From RGDT01 sp964630925 (GTDB taxonomy: Bacteria; Planctomycetota; Planctomycetia; Gemmatales; Gemmataceae), in assembly GCA_964630925.1 (NCBI GenBank), contig CAZVZK010000175.1, positions 1-19,819 on the forward strand: a DNA stretch of 19,819 nt. Direction: 5' to 3'. This document shows positions 8,869-16,846 of this stretch, piece by piece. Position numbers and translations under genes: made by a program. A model generated the notes under the pieces. It ran no database searches. It worked only from the letters and a program-made list of their open reading frames with translations, and had not been told where the DNA came from. Each line of letters begins with the position of its first letter. Position 1 is the stretch's first letter.

Positions 8869-8899
8869 AGTGGAGCGTGAGCGGCTCTCCGGCTGTTAC

Positions 8900-8928
8900 G
8901 ATATCGCGGCGCTGTCGGCGTGCGTCAA
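8900..8928 (-). promoter_or_regulatory. Candidate promoter of the esterase gene
   Basis: On the minus strand, TTGACG (8923-8928) is followed after exactly 17 bases by GATATC (8900-8905). The -35 overlaps the stop codon of the upstream gene (8925-8927). The leader to the esterase ATG would be ~137 bases and contain both hairpins of the tandem repeat. The -10 match is modest. Confidence 0.35.
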
Positions 8929-10490
8929 GGGGCGCGCTGGATGCGTCCGTCTGTGTCGGGCCCGGCCGAGGTGATGGGGGGCAGCGGCGCGTCGGTGACG
9001 GCCGGCGCGGGGCGCGGCCACCAGCGGAAGACCAGCGCCGTGAGGAGCGCGGCGACGCCGGCGGCGAACAGCCCCCAGCTCAGGCCGTGGCCGGCGACGT
9101 GCTTGACTTGCGCTTCCTCGGGAATGTGGGCGTACCACTCCTCCGTGCCCGATGGCGACGCGATGGGGGCACGGCCCTTGAGGAACTCGTCGTGGAACGT
9201 GGCGCTGAGCGGGACGCCCGCGGCAATCTTCTCGGCCTCGTAGGCCTGATAGGCCCTCTGGTACGCCTCGCCGTGGGTAAGCTCGGCCTCGAACCGTCCT
9301 CGCCAGGCGCTCAAGTCCTCGTCCTCGTCCCGGAAGCGCAAGGACGCCTCGATCTCGCCCTGACGCTTGCGGCAGTGTTCGACGAGGGCGGCGCGGATCT
9401 TGGGGTCGGGCCAGAACGAGCCGGCCATGCGCGACGTGCGTTCGTAGGCGGCCCAGGCGATGCGCCGTTGCTCGATACGCAGCATCGTCTCACCGATTGC
9501 CAGCGCGAAGTGGGCCTCGGGGCCGCCGCCCTGGCGCCAGAGGCCGACCAAGCCTAGCATCGGTTCATCGAACGGGACCGACTGCGTCAGCGACGGCACG
9601 CCAGCCCAGCCTTTTTCCGCGCCGACCTTCGAGACGTGCTTGCGGAGCGGGGCGAACTCCTCCCACCGGGACCTGTCCTCCGGATCGAGCCCCGACTCCG
9701 TCAACCAAGGGTAGCGGCGGAGAGCCCCGCCGGAGCCGAAATCGACATCGTAAGCGCGGCCGTAACGCCCCTGGCCCCAACGGGATGGGCTTTCCATATC
9801 CTCCCGATACTTCGTGCCGAACCAGTTACCGAGGCAGTCGAACTCCCCGAGACGCTCCGGCTTCTCCGTCGCGGCGAGGAAGTGTTCGGCGGCGGCGACC
9901 TGCCACCTCTCGCGTCCGAAGTGCGCCATCGGGTTCGACTTGAGGGCCGCACGCAGCGCCTCCACCCCCTCGCGGAAGCGGGCCAATGCCTCCGCGTCGC
10001 CCCGCGCCGCCTTGGTGAACGCCCCGTAGGTGAGCGACGTGCCGAGGTTGGAGAGCGTCGTGTACAGCGACGGGCCCTCCTGCCCCAGCTTCTTCTGCCG
10101 CGCCAACTTGGTGCGCATCAACGCGACGGCCTCGTCGTGCTGGCCCAACCGGGCGTGGGCGGCGGCGAGGTCGTCGGTGAGGGTGAAGGAGATGGGCGCG
10201 TCGGGGTCGTACTTCGCCATCTCGGCGCGGGTGACGCGGACGCGCTCCCGGTGGTACGCCGGGCCGCTGCGCGGGTAACGTTCGTGAAGCACGTCGTGCG
10301 CCATCGCGAAGCGGAACGCCAGCCCGCCCTCGCGGCTCGGCACACGATGCGGCAACGGGGCGTAGCGCGTGGCCGCATCGAAATCGACCTCGCTCCTCCC
10401 CCCGGCCACGGCCCCGACAACGAAGGCGACGACGAACGCGACGATGGCCACGCCCGCGACGCAAGCCAGACGGATGGCCGCGTCCGTCAT
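8925..10490 (-). CDS. Two-TM membrane protein with TPR-like extracytoplasmic domain, paralog 1
   Basis: A 521-residue protein of uncharacterised function. Hydrophobic segments lie at 9-29 and 470-489. The second is followed by RWWPRP and a proline-rich tail, so the probable topology is a short cytoplasmic N-terminus, a ~440-residue extracytoplasmic domain and a short cytoplasmic C-tail. The domain starts with YAPLPHRVPSREGG, AFRFAMAHDVLHERYPRSG and DDLAAAHARLGQHDEAVALM, then LYTTLSNLGTSLTYGAFTKA, which are helical and TPR-like; I recall similar 'FAM.HDV.HER(Y/F)PR' proteins in planctomycetes. Residues ~221-303 are the least conserved part among the three paralogs. ATG 10488-10490 overlaps the TGA of the preceding gene (ATGA), indicating translational coupling. 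The open frame continues upstream, but only as a shadow of that gene. Confidence 0.85.
   Translation of the reverse strand: MTDAAIRLACVAGVAIVAFVVAFVVGAVAGGRSEVDFDAATRYAPLPHRVPSREGGLAFRFAMAHDVLHERYPRSGPAYHRERVRVTRAEMAKYDPDAPISFTLTDDLAAAHARLGQHDEAVALMRTKLARQKKLGQEGPSLYTTLSNLGTSLTYGAFTKAARGDAEALARFREGVEALRAALKSNPMAHFGRERWQVAAAEHFLAATEKPERLGEFDCLGNWFGTKYREDMESPSRWGQGRYGRAYDVDFGSGGALRRYPWLTESGLDPEDRSRWEEFAPLRKHVSKVGAEKGWAGVPSLTQSVPFDEPMLGLVGLWRQGGGPEAHFALAIGETMLRIEQRRIAWAAYERTSRMAGSFWPDPKIRAALVEHCRKRQGEIEASLRFRDEDEDLSAWRGRFEAELTHGEAYQRAYQAYEAEKIAAGVPLSATFHDEFLKGRAPIASPSGTEEWYAHIPEEAQVKHVAGHGLSWGLFAAGVAALLTALVFRWWPRPAPAVTDAPLPPITSAGPDTDGRIQRAP
9925..10219. repeat. 295-base block identical to 11541-11835
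   Basis: Every base from 9925 to 10219 equals 11541 to 11835 (offset 1616), bounded by mismatches at 9924/11540 and 10220/11836. It covers residues ~91-189 of paralog 1. Flanking parts of the two genes are clearly diverged. Confidence 0.95.
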
Positions 10491-12100
10491 GGCACGCCTC
10501 TCTGGATGCGTCCGTCTGTGTCGGGCCCGGCCGAGGTGATGGGTGGCAGCGGCGCGTCGGTGACCGGCGGCGTGGGGCGCGGCCACCAGCGGAAGACGAG
10601 CGCCGTGAGGAGCGCGGCGACGCCGGCGGCGAGCAGCCCCCAGCTCAGGCCGTGGCCGATCGCGTGTTCCATCTTCCGACTCTCGGTGGCGTAGGCGAAC
10701 CACTCCTCGTTGCCGGACGGCGAGGCGATCGGCCCGCTGCCCTTGAGGAACTCATCGTGGAACGTGGCCGAGAGAGGGACGCCGGCGGCGATCTTCTCGG
10801 CCTCGTAGGCCTGATAGGCACGCTGGTACGCCTCGCCGTGCGCCAGCTCGGCGTCGAAGCGGGGGCGGAGGGCGGCGACGGCGTCCTTCACGGGCGGGCT
10901 GACGTGCTGCCAGGGCGTCCGACGTGACTCGCCGTCGCCCGAAAACTCCAACGTCTCCTCGATCCGCTTCTGACGCCCCCGGCAGTGGGCGATCAGGGCG
11001 TCCCGGAGATCGGGCGTCGGCCAGAAGGAGTCGGCGAGGCGCACGGCACGTTCGAAGGCGGCCCAGGCGATGTAACGCTGGCCGACACGCAGCATGGTCT
11101 CGCCGATGGCGAGGGCGAAGTGGGCCTCGGGGCCGCCGCCCTGCCGCCACAGGCCGACGAGGCCGAGCATCGGCTCGTCGAACGGCACCGCCTTCTCGGA
11201 AAAGGGGACCGCGTCGCCGACGGTGCCCTCCTCGGCCCCGATGCGTGTGATCGACTCGCGGACCGGATGCAGGGCCTCCCAGCGTGCCGGCTCGTCCGGC
11301 TCGCCGCCCTCGGCGATCACGCCCTTGAGGGTGCGGGCCTTGCCCGTGCGGACGAAATCCGGGCGGGCCGGCCGCCCGTGCCCCGAGATGAAGTGGTTCT
11401 GATCCCGGTCCAGCATCATCTCGACCTTGAGGTCTAGCCGGTTGCCCAGGCAGTCGAACTCCGTGAGGCGCCCCGGCTTCTCGAACGCGGCGAGGAGGTG
11501 TTCGGCGACGGCGACCTGCCACCTCTCGCGTCCGAAGTGGGCCATCGGGTTCGACTTGAGGGCCGCACGCAGCGCCTCCACCCCCTCGCGGAAGCGGGCC
11601 AATGCCTCCGCGTCGCCCCGCGCCGCCTTGGTGAACGCCCCGTAGGTGAGCGACGTGCCGAGGTTGGAGAGCGTCGTGTACAGCGACGGGCCCTCCTGCC
11701 CCAGCTTCTTCTGCCGCGCCAACTTGGTGCGCATCAACGCGACGGCCTCGTCGTGCTGGCCCAACCGGGCGTGGGCGGCGGCGAGGTCGTCGGTGAGGGT
11801 GAAGGAGATGGGCGCGTCGGGGTCGTACTTCGCCAGCTCGGCGCGGGTGACGCGGATGCGCTCGCGGTGGTACGCCGGGCCGCTGCGCGGGTAACGCTCG
11901 TGCAGGACGTCGTGCGCCATCGCGAAGCGGAACACCAGCCCGCCCTCGCGGCTCGGCACGCGATGCGGCAGGGGGGCGTACTCGGCGAGCTCGGGGCCCG
12001 GTGTCCCGCGATGACGCACGAGCCCCGCCGCGAAGGCGACGACGAAGACGGCGAGAGCCACGCCCAGGACGCAGCCCAGCCGGCCCGGCGGGGATTTCAC
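10487..12100 (-). CDS. Two-TM membrane protein with TPR-like extracytoplasmic domain, paralog 2
   Basis: A 537-residue member of the same family as the gene it overlaps: N-terminal TM at ~9-27, YAPLPHRVPSREGG from residue 41, TPR-like helices, a diverged central segment (after FDCLGN, up to VPFDEPMLGLVGLW), HGEAYQRAYQAYEAEKIAAG, a C-terminal TM, RWWPRP, and a DAPLPPITSAGPDTDGR tail shared exactly with paralog 1. The start is GTG at 12098-12100, one base after the TGA of the small upstream gene (12102-12104), so translation is probably coupled. It shares 295 identical bases with paralog 1, pointing to recent duplication or gene conversion. The function is unknown; the location in the envelope is inferred from the membrane segments. 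Confidence 0.87.
   Translation of the reverse strand: MKSPPGRLGCVLGVALAVFVVAFAAGLVRHRGTPGPELAEYAPLPHRVPSREGGLVFRFAMAHDVLHERYPRSGPAYHRERIRVTRAELAKYDPDAPISFTLTDDLAAAHARLGQHDEAVALMRTKLARQKKLGQEGPSLYTTLSNLGTSLTYGAFTKAARGDAEALARFREGVEALRAALKSNPMAHFGRERWQVAVAEHLLAAFEKPGRLTEFDCLGNRLDLKVEMMLDRDQNHFISGHGRPARPDFVRTGKARTLKGVIAEGGEPDEPARWEALHPVRESITRIGAEEGTVGDAVPFSEKAVPFDEPMLGLVGLWRQGGGPEAHFALAIGETMLRVGQRYIAWAAFERAVRLADSFWPTPDLRDALIAHCRGRQKRIEETLEFSGDGESRRTPWQHVSPPVKDAVAALRPRFDAELAHGEAYQRAYQAYEAEKIAAGVPLSATFHDEFLKGSGPIASPSGNEEWFAYATESRKMEHAIGHGLSWGLLAAGVAALLTALVFRWWPRPTPPVTDAPLPPITSAGPDTDGRIQRGVP
11541..11835. repeat. 295-base block identical to 9925-10219
   Basis: Partner copy within paralog 2 (residues ~89-187). 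The identity includes all third codon positions. Confidence 0.95.
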
Positions 12101-12101
12101 G

Positions 12102-12332
12102 TCACGCCCCGCGTCCGGTGCCGCGGTAGGCGACGGCGGCGGCGCCGACGAGCAGGGCGGCGCCGGCCCAGCCCATCAGCGAGGGCATCGTGGAGGCCGG
12201 CGTCGGCGCCGGCGAGGACTTGTAGGAGGAGCGGAACTCACGCTCGTGCGTGGGCAGCTCGGCGTCGTTGATGCACGCGGCGGCGGGGCCGGCGAAGATG
12301 GCCAGGGCCAGGCAGACGAGCAGGCGCTTCAT
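12102..12332 (-). CDS. Small exported/membrane protein with CINDAELPTHEREFRSSY motif
   Basis: A 76-residue protein. Residues 1-19 (MKRLLVCLALAIFAGPAAA) form a signal peptide ending AAA, directly before Cys20. The motif CINDAELPTHEREFRSSY (20-37) follows, then a Pro/Ser/Ala linker, then a hydrophobic segment at ~51-69 with a short basic tail. I recall the CIND.ELP.HEREFRS.Y signature in small Gemmata-group proteins of unknown function. The lipobox is poor (AAAC), so a lipoprotein is possible but not favoured. The start at ATG 12330-12332 has GGAGG about 8 bases upstream. It is the first gene of a probable operon with the two membrane paralogs, and a promoter lies at 12362-12390. It is a diverged duplicate of the 12403-12642 gene. 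Confidence 0.8.
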   Translation of the reverse strand: MKRLLVCLALAIFAGPAAACINDAELPTHEREFRSSYKSSPAPTPASTMPSLMGWAGAALLVGAAAVAYRGTGRGA

Positions 12333-12361
12333 GGCTGGGCCTCCGGGAGGGCGTGACTGTC

Positions 12362-12390
12362 AGCATGGCCCCGGGCGCGACGGTTGTCAA
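12362..12390 (-). promoter_or_regulatory. Sigma70-type promoter, TTGACA-N17-CATGCT
   Basis: On the minus strand, a perfect TTGACA (12385-12390), a 17-base spacer and CATGCT (12362-12367). It starts 12 bases from the stop of the upstream small gene and would drive 12102-12332 and, by coupling, both membrane paralogs. The same layout occurs at 12667-12695 and 18485-18513. Confidence 0.65.
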
Positions 12391-12402
12391 GGGTGGGCCG
12401 GA

Positions 12403-12642
12403 TCAGTCGGCCCGTCCGAAGCCCCGGCAGACGGCGGCCAGGCCGGTGATCAGCCCGATCCCGACCCACCCGGCGGTCAGCGGCGGCCACGGCGCGGACG
12501 GGGCCGCCGGCGCGGGGACGGACATGTAGGCGGCGCGGAGGTCGCGCTCCTCCTTGCCGGCGTTGCGGAACTTGTCCGGCCCGCAGGCGGGGGCGGGGGC
12601 GGAGAGGGCGGCCAGGGCCAGGCAGACGAGGAGGCGTTTCAC
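12403..12642 (-). CDS. Small exported/membrane protein, paralog of the 12102-12332 gene
   Basis: A 79-residue protein. Its first ten residues (MKRLLVCLAL) are identical to those of its neighbour, and the underlying DNA shares 20 identical bases (12611-12630 against 12301-12320). The signal peptide ends APA before Cys20. A KEERDLRAAY stretch (30-39) corresponds to HEREFRSSY in the neighbour, and a hydrophobic segment lies at ~57-72. The CIND.ELP part of the motif is lost (CGPDKFRN instead). The start is GTG 12640-12642 with GGAG about 10 bases upstream. It has its own promoter at 12667-12695 and is divergent from the CHAT gene. The function is unknown; probably a tandem duplicate, promoter included. 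Confidence 0.75.
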   Translation of the reverse strand: MKRLLVCLALAALSAPAPACGPDKFRNAGKEERDLRAAYMSVPAPAAPSAPWPPLTAGWVGIGLITGLAAVCRGFGRAD

Positions 12643-12666
12643 GTCGGGGTCTCCGGTGGGCCTGCA

Positions 12667-12695
12667 AGCATGGGACGCGCCGCGGCGGTTGTCAA
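12667..12695 (-). promoter_or_regulatory. Sigma70-type promoter, TTGACA-N17-CATGCT
   Basis: On the minus strand, a perfect TTGACA (12690-12695), a 17-base spacer and CATGCT (12667-12672), about 25 bases before the GTG start of the 12403-12642 gene. Confidence 0.65.
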
Positions 12696-12727
12696 GCGGG
12701 TGTCACAGCCCGCCGCCGGGCCGCGCG

Positions 12728-12756
12728 TTGGCAGTGCGGCGTCGGCCCCCTAGCCT
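12728..12756 (+). promoter_or_regulatory. Weak candidate promoter of the TPR-CHAT gene
   Basis: TTGGCA (12728-12733), a 17-base spacer and TAGCCT (12751-12756). The implied start near 12763 would fall at the ribosome binding site GGAGGG (12763-12768), leaving almost no leader, so this is doubtful. Confidence 0.25.
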
Positions 12757-12774
12757 GACCCCGGAGGGCGAGCC

Positions 12775-15525
12775 ATGTCGGTACTGATGCTGCTGGCGCT
12801 GGGGGCGGGCCCGCCGACGCCGTCGGCCATCCTGAAGGCCGTCGCGGCCGCGGAGGCCGAGTCCCGCGCGTTATGGGCCAAGGGCGGCCAGGCCGCCGCG
12901 GCCGCGCGTCTGGAGAAGGCCCTGGCCCTGGCCGGGGCCGGCGACGGAAGGCCGTGCGTCGGGCGGGCCCGCGTCCTGGGCTGGCTCGCCGAGATGGACC
13001 AGGCGCGCGACCGGTGGAAGGAGGCCGTCGCCCGCCTCGACGAGCAGCGCCGCGAGCTGGCGGCCTTGCGCGGCCCGGCGGACGAGGAGACGCTGCGGGC
13101 GGGGTGGGCCGGCGACTACGCCCGCCGCTGGGCGTCGTTCACACCCGCCCAGCACGCCGAAGCCGCCCGCGCCCACAAGCTCAACGACGAGGCCGTGGAC
13201 CTCATCCGCCGGGGCGAGCTGGCCAGGGCGCTGCCCCCGCTGGCCGAGGCCGTGGACCTGCGCCGCGGGCTGTTCGGCGAGCGGAGCGGGCCGTACCTCG
13301 CCTCGCTCGGCAACCTGGGCCAGCTCCACTCCCTGCGGGGCGACTACCGCGCGGCCCTGCCCCTGCTCCGCCGCGCCGCCGTGCTGAGCCGCGAGACGCG
13401 CGGCGAGCTGCACCCCTCCCACGTCCCCATCCTGGCCAACCTGGCGGCGGCCCTCAGCGGCACGGGCGACCACGCCGGGGCCCTGCCCCTCGCCAGGAAG
13501 GCGCTGGCCCTGCGCGAGCAGATGGGCCGGACGGACGACCTGGCGTTCGCCCAGAGCCTGAACAACCTGGCGGCGGTCCACCTGGCGATGAAGAACGCGC
13601 GCGAGGCGATCCCCCTGTTCGAGCGCTCGCTGGAGCTGCGGAAGAAGCTGGGCGGCACGCGCCAGCCGTCCTACGCCCTGGCCCTGAGCAACCTCTCGGA
13701 GTGCTGCTCGCGAGTCGGCGATTCCGCGCGGGCCATCCGACTCCAGGAGGAGGCCCTCGACCTGCGCAAGAAGACCGTCGGCGAGAGGCACCCCGACTAC
13801 GCCCAGAGCGTCCACAACCTCGCCCTCCTGCGCGGCCGCGCCGGCGACCCGAAGGCCGCACGCGACCTGCTGGAGAAGGCGCTGGCGCTGCGCGAGGCGA
13901 CGCTGGGGCCGCGCCACCCGCTGACGGGGACCACGCTGGTCTGCCTGGCCCAGGTGCTGGCCGAGCTGCGCGACGAGGACGGGGCCAGGAAGGCAGCCGG
14001 CCGCGCCCTTGATCTCGCCGAGGACCACCTGCACAACATGGCCGCCGTGCAGTCGGAACGCGAGCAGCTCGCCGCCGTCGCGCATCTCCGCGACGCCCTC
14101 GACGTCCGCCTGGAACTGCCCGACGCCGACTGCTACGTCCGGGTGCTGAGCTGGAAGGGGGCCGTCCTCCTGCGGCAACAGCACCGCCGCGAGTTCGCCC
14201 GCCTCGCCGCCGACCCCGCCACGCGGGCCGCCGCCGCGAAGCTGGAGGAGGCCACCCGCCGCGTGGCGGTCCTCGCCGCCAGCCCCGCCGGCAGGGCGGC
14301 GGCGCTGGCCGCGGCCACGGCGGAGCAGGAGCGGTTGCAGGCGGAGCTGGCGCGTCTCGCCTCGGGCTTCGAGCCGCGGCGGCGGACCACGCCGAAGCAG
14401 TTGGCCGACGCCCTGCCCGAGGACGCCGCCCTCATCGACTACCTCGTCCCGCGCCGCCCGCGCGGCGATGACGTCGGATGGCACCTCGTGGCCTTCGTCA
14501 GCCGCCGGGGCAAGCCGGTGGCGCGCGTCGAGCTGGGCCCCCTGGAGCCGGCCATCGCCGCCATCCGCGCCTGGCGCTTCGCCCTGAACCGGCGGCAAGC
14601 GGGCGGGCGCGAGGGGGCGGCGGTGAAGAAGGTGCTGTGGGCGCCGCTGGAGAAGCACCTGGAAGGCGCGCGGACGTTCCTCGTCTCGCCGGACGGCCCG
14701 CTCGCGGCGGTGCCGTGGGCCGCCCTGCCGGGGGGGAAGTCGGCGTACCTCCTCGAGGAGGCGGCGGTGGCCGTGGTGCCGGTGCCGTCGCAGGTGCCCG
14801 GCCTCGTGGCGGGGCGGGCCGCCAGCGAGCGGAGGCTGCTATGCGTGGGCGGGGTGGACTACGGCAAGGCCGGGTGGGCGGAGCTGCCGGCGACGGCGCC
14901 CGAGGCCGACGCGGTGGAGGCCCTGTTCGGGAAGGGGGCGACGGCCCTCCGGGGGGACAAGGCGGGCAAGGGCGCCGTGCGGGAGGCGTTGGGGCGGCAC
15001 CGCTTCGCCCACCTGGCGACGCACGGGCTGTTCCTGCTCAAAGGGGAGCCGCTGCTGCGCTCGGGGGTGGTGCTGTCCGGCGGCGAGGTGCTTACGGCGC
15101 TGGAGGTGGCGGAGATGGACCTCTCCGGGCTGGAGCTGGCGACGCTGAGCGCGTGCGAGACGGGCCTGGGCAAGGTGGCGGGCAGTGAGGGCTTGCTGGG
15201 GTTGCAGCGCGCGTTCGCCGTCGCCGGCTGCCGCTCGGTGGTGTCGTCGCTGTGGAGCGTGGACGACGCGGCCACGAGCGTCCTCATGGAGCGCTTCTAT
15301 CACCACCTCTGGAAGGGGAAGAAGGGCAAGGCCGAGGCGCTGCGTGCGGCCCAGCTCGACGTGCTGCGCGATCCGGGGCTGGTGGAGGACAGGATGGACC
15401 GCCTGGCGGGGCTGCCGGGCGTGCGCGGGGCGGGGAAGCTGGCGGAGAAGCTGCCGAAGGGCGCGACGCGACGCTCGCCGCCGGCGTGGTGGGCGGGGTT
15501 CGTTGCCAGCGGCGACTGGCGCTGA
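12775..15525 (+). CDS. TPR-CHAT caspase-like protease
   Basis: A 916-residue protein with tetratricopeptide repeats and a C-terminal CHAT domain, a caspase-fold cysteine peptidase of clan CD (family knowledge). Seven kinesin-light-chain-type TPRs recur every 42 residues from ~132 to 418, for example YLASLGNLGQL at 174, HVPILANLAAAL at 216, YALALSNLSEC at 300 and YAQSVHNLALL at 342. A charged helical linker runs from ~420 to 545. In the CHAT domain the catalytic dyad is intact: His750 in HLATHGLF and Cys794 in LSACETGLG. The TPRs probably recognise a partner that controls proteolysis. A short hydrophobic N-terminus (MSVLMLLALGAG) might be a signal peptide but lacks basic residues. GGAGGG lies 6 bases before the ATG. 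It is the only plus-strand gene among paralogous minus-strand membrane genes, and its stop is 12 bases from the converging sulfatase stop. Confidence 0.93.
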   Translation: MSVLMLLALGAGPPTPSAILKAVAAAEAESRALWAKGGQAAAAARLEKALALAGAGDGRPCVGRARVLGWLAEMDQARDRWKEAVARLDEQRRELAALRGPADEETLRAGWAGDYARRWASFTPAQHAEAARAHKLNDEAVDLIRRGELARALPPLAEAVDLRRGLFGERSGPYLASLGNLGQLHSLRGDYRAALPLLRRAAVLSRETRGELHPSHVPILANLAAALSGTGDHAGALPLARKALALREQMGRTDDLAFAQSLNNLAAVHLAMKNAREAIPLFERSLELRKKLGGTRQPSYALALSNLSECCSRVGDSARAIRLQEEALDLRKKTVGERHPDYAQSVHNLALLRGRAGDPKAARDLLEKALALREATLGPRHPLTGTTLVCLAQVLAELRDEDGARKAAGRALDLAEDHLHNMAAVQSEREQLAAVAHLRDALDVRLELPDADCYVRVLSWKGAVLLRQQHRREFARLAADPATRAAAAKLEEATRRVAVLAASPAGRAAALAAATAEQERLQAELARLASGFEPRRRTTPKQLADALPEDAALIDYLVPRRPRGDDVGWHLVAFVSRRGKPVARVELGPLEPAIAAIRAWRFALNRRQAGGREGAAVKKVLWAPLEKHLEGARTFLVSPDGPLAAVPWAALPGGKSAYLLEEAAVAVVPVPSQVPGLVAGRAASERRLLCVGGVDYGKAGWAELPATAPEADAVEALFGKGATALRGDKAGKGAVREALGRHRFAHLATHGLFLLKGEPLLRSGVVLSGGEVLTALEVAEMDLSGLELATLSACETGLGKVAGSEGLLGLQRAFAVAGCRSVVSSLWSVDDAATSVLMERFYHHLWKGKKGKAEALRAAQLDVLRDPGLVEDRMDRLAGLPGVRGAGKLAEKLPKGATRRSPPAWWAGFVASGDWR

Positions 15526-15537
15526 GCGTGCGGCGGA

Positions 15538-16833
15538 TCACTCCGCCTCGCCCCACACCTTCGGCACCTTGAACCCCTCCGGCCTCTCGTGGTACCTGGG
15601 CTTCACCGCCTCCTTGGCCCACGCCTCGTAGCGCTTCCGCATCGCCTTCACCCTCTCGGGGTGGTCCTTCGCCACGTCCTTCGTCTCGCCGATGTCGTCC
15701 ACGACGTTGTACAGCTCCTCCCCCTTCGGCCGCACGATGAGCTTCCACGCCCCCATCCGCACCGCCCCGGCGTTCGGCGTCGTGTTGATCAGGATCGCGT
15801 CGTGCGGCGACGGCTTGCCCTCGGCGAGGACGGGCCAGATGTCCTTGCCGTCGAGCGGCAGCTTCTGCTCCAGCGAGCCCCCGGCCAGCTTCACCAGCGT
15901 CGGGTACCAGTCTACGGCGTGCAGCGGCTCGGCGACGGCGGCCGGCTTGATCCTGCCGGCCCAGTGGGCGAACGCGGCGACGCGGACGCCGCCCTCGTAC
16001 AGCGTCGCCTTGCCGGCGCGGAGCTTGCCGTTGTCGGTGACCTTGCCCGGCTGCGGGCCGCCGTTGTCGCTCGTGAAGACGATGAGCGTGTCGTCGGCCT
16101 TCTTCTCCTTGAGGGCGGCGACGATCTGCCCGACGGCCTCGTCCATCGCGGCGAGCATGCCGGCGTAGGCCTGGCGCTGCTTGGGGAGGTCGGCGTAGGG
16201 CTTCGTGTACTTCGCCGGCACCTGCAACGGCGCGTGGACGGCGTTGAACGGGACGTAGAGGAAGAACGGCTTCTTGCCCGCCGTGTCGCGGACGAAGGCG
16301 CACGCCTCCTTGGCGATCAGGTGCGTGGAGTAACCCTCGTCGCGGTTGGCCTTGTCGTCGCGATGCCAGTCATAGCCGCCGTCGCGCATCTTGGTGAAGT
16401 AGTCGATCTGGCCGTTGTAGTGGCCATACTGGCGCTCGAAGCCGCGCCGCGTGGGCTGGTACTCGGGTTTGAAGTGACCGAGGTGCCACTTGCCGACGAT
16501 GGCGGTGGCGTAGCCCGCCTCCTTGAGCGCCTGGGCGAGGGTGCGTTCTTGCAGCGGCAGTCCGTACTGCGCCCACGGGCGGACGACGCCCACTTGCAGG
16601 CCGTGACGCATGGGGTAGCGTCCGGTCATGAGGGCGGCGCGTGTGGGCGAGCAGACGGGCAGGACGTAATGGGCGCCGAGCCGTGCGCCGGCGTTGGCGA
16701 GGGCGTCGAGGTTGGGTGTCTTGATCTTGCCGCCGTTCCATCCGACATCGGCGGTGCCCAGGTCGTCGGCGACGATGAGGACGATGTTGGGCTTGGGGGC
16801 GGCGAGGACGAGCGCGAGCGCGAGGGGGAGCAT
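15538..16833 (-). CDS. Exported sulfatase (arylsulfatase family, formylglycine type)
   Basis: A 431-residue sulfatase that hydrolyses sulfate esters, of the alkaline-phosphatase superfamily. A short signal peptide (MLPLALALVLAA) precedes the first strand, PNIVLIVADDLG, whose Asp23/Asp24 bind calcium. CSPTR at 61-65 is the signature in which Cys61 is oxidised to formylglycine. Other active-site elements are GKWHLG (Lys115, His117), NAVHAPL (His200) and TSDNGG (Asp256, Asn257). The sequence looks closest to arylsulfatase A/B-like enzymes; the substrate is unknown, with polysaccharide sulfate a common guess in planctomycetes. No formylglycine-generating enzyme lies in the window. ATG 16831-16833 has GGAGG 6 bases upstream, and the gene begins 13 bases after the stop of membrane paralog 3, so the two are probably co-transcribed. 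Confidence 0.94.
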   Translation of the reverse strand: MLPLALALVLAAPKPNIVLIVADDLGTADVGWNGGKIKTPNLDALANAGARLGAHYVLPVCSPTRAALMTGRYPMRHGLQVGVVRPWAQYGLPLQERTLAQALKEAGYATAIVGKWHLGHFKPEYQPTRRGFERQYGHYNGQIDYFTKMRDGGYDWHRDDKANRDEGYSTHLIAKEACAFVRDTAGKKPFFLYVPFNAVHAPLQVPAKYTKPYADLPKQRQAYAGMLAAMDEAVGQIVAALKEKKADDTLIVFTSDNGGPQPGKVTDNGKLRAGKATLYEGGVRVAAFAHWAGRIKPAAVAEPLHAVDWYPTLVKLAGGSLEQKLPLDGKDIWPVLAEGKPSPHDAILINTTPNAGAVRMGAWKLIVRPKGEELYNVVDDIGETKDVAKDHPERVKAMRKRYEAWAKEAVKPRYHERPEGFKVPKVWGEAE

Positions 16834-16846
16834 TGGCGGCCTCCGT

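Larger units (their letters stand above)
8782..8884. repeat. Tandem duplication of a ~57-base unit containing REP-like hairpins
   Basis: A perfect 32-base direct repeat occurs at 8782-8813 and 8839-8870. The similarity continues on its 3' side (TGGAGCGTCAGCGG against TGGAGCGTGAGCGG), except that the second copy lacks four bases (TCTC, 8814-8817) and has one substitution. It lies in the 168-base gap between two minus-strand genes. Confidence 0.85.

Noticed and set aside
6627..9557. 976-codon open frame on the plus strand
   Set aside because: It is antisense to the esterase and membrane paralog 1, with an R/A/G/V-rich low-complexity translation typical of high-GC shadow frames.
10491..10703. 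N-terminal extension of membrane paralog 1
   Set aside because: The extra 71 codons lie wholly inside the 3' end of paralog 2 in another frame and are R/P/A-rich; ATG 10490 fits the TM start and the paralogs.
8925..12100. Membrane paralogs as bacterial gasdermins activated by the CHAT protease
   Set aside because: They have two conventional TM segments and TPR-like helices, not a gasdermin-like pore domain with an inhibitory C-terminal peptide.
12871..14658. 595-codon open frame on the minus strand
   Set aside because: Antisense shadow of the TPR-CHAT gene; the translation is Q/G/R/A-rich without family motifs.
12775..15525. Type III-E CRISPR-associated TPR-CHAT (Csx29)
   Set aside because: No CRISPR array, no Cas7-11 and no Csx30/Csx31 lie in the window, and TPR-CHAT proteins without CRISPR are common in planctomycetes.
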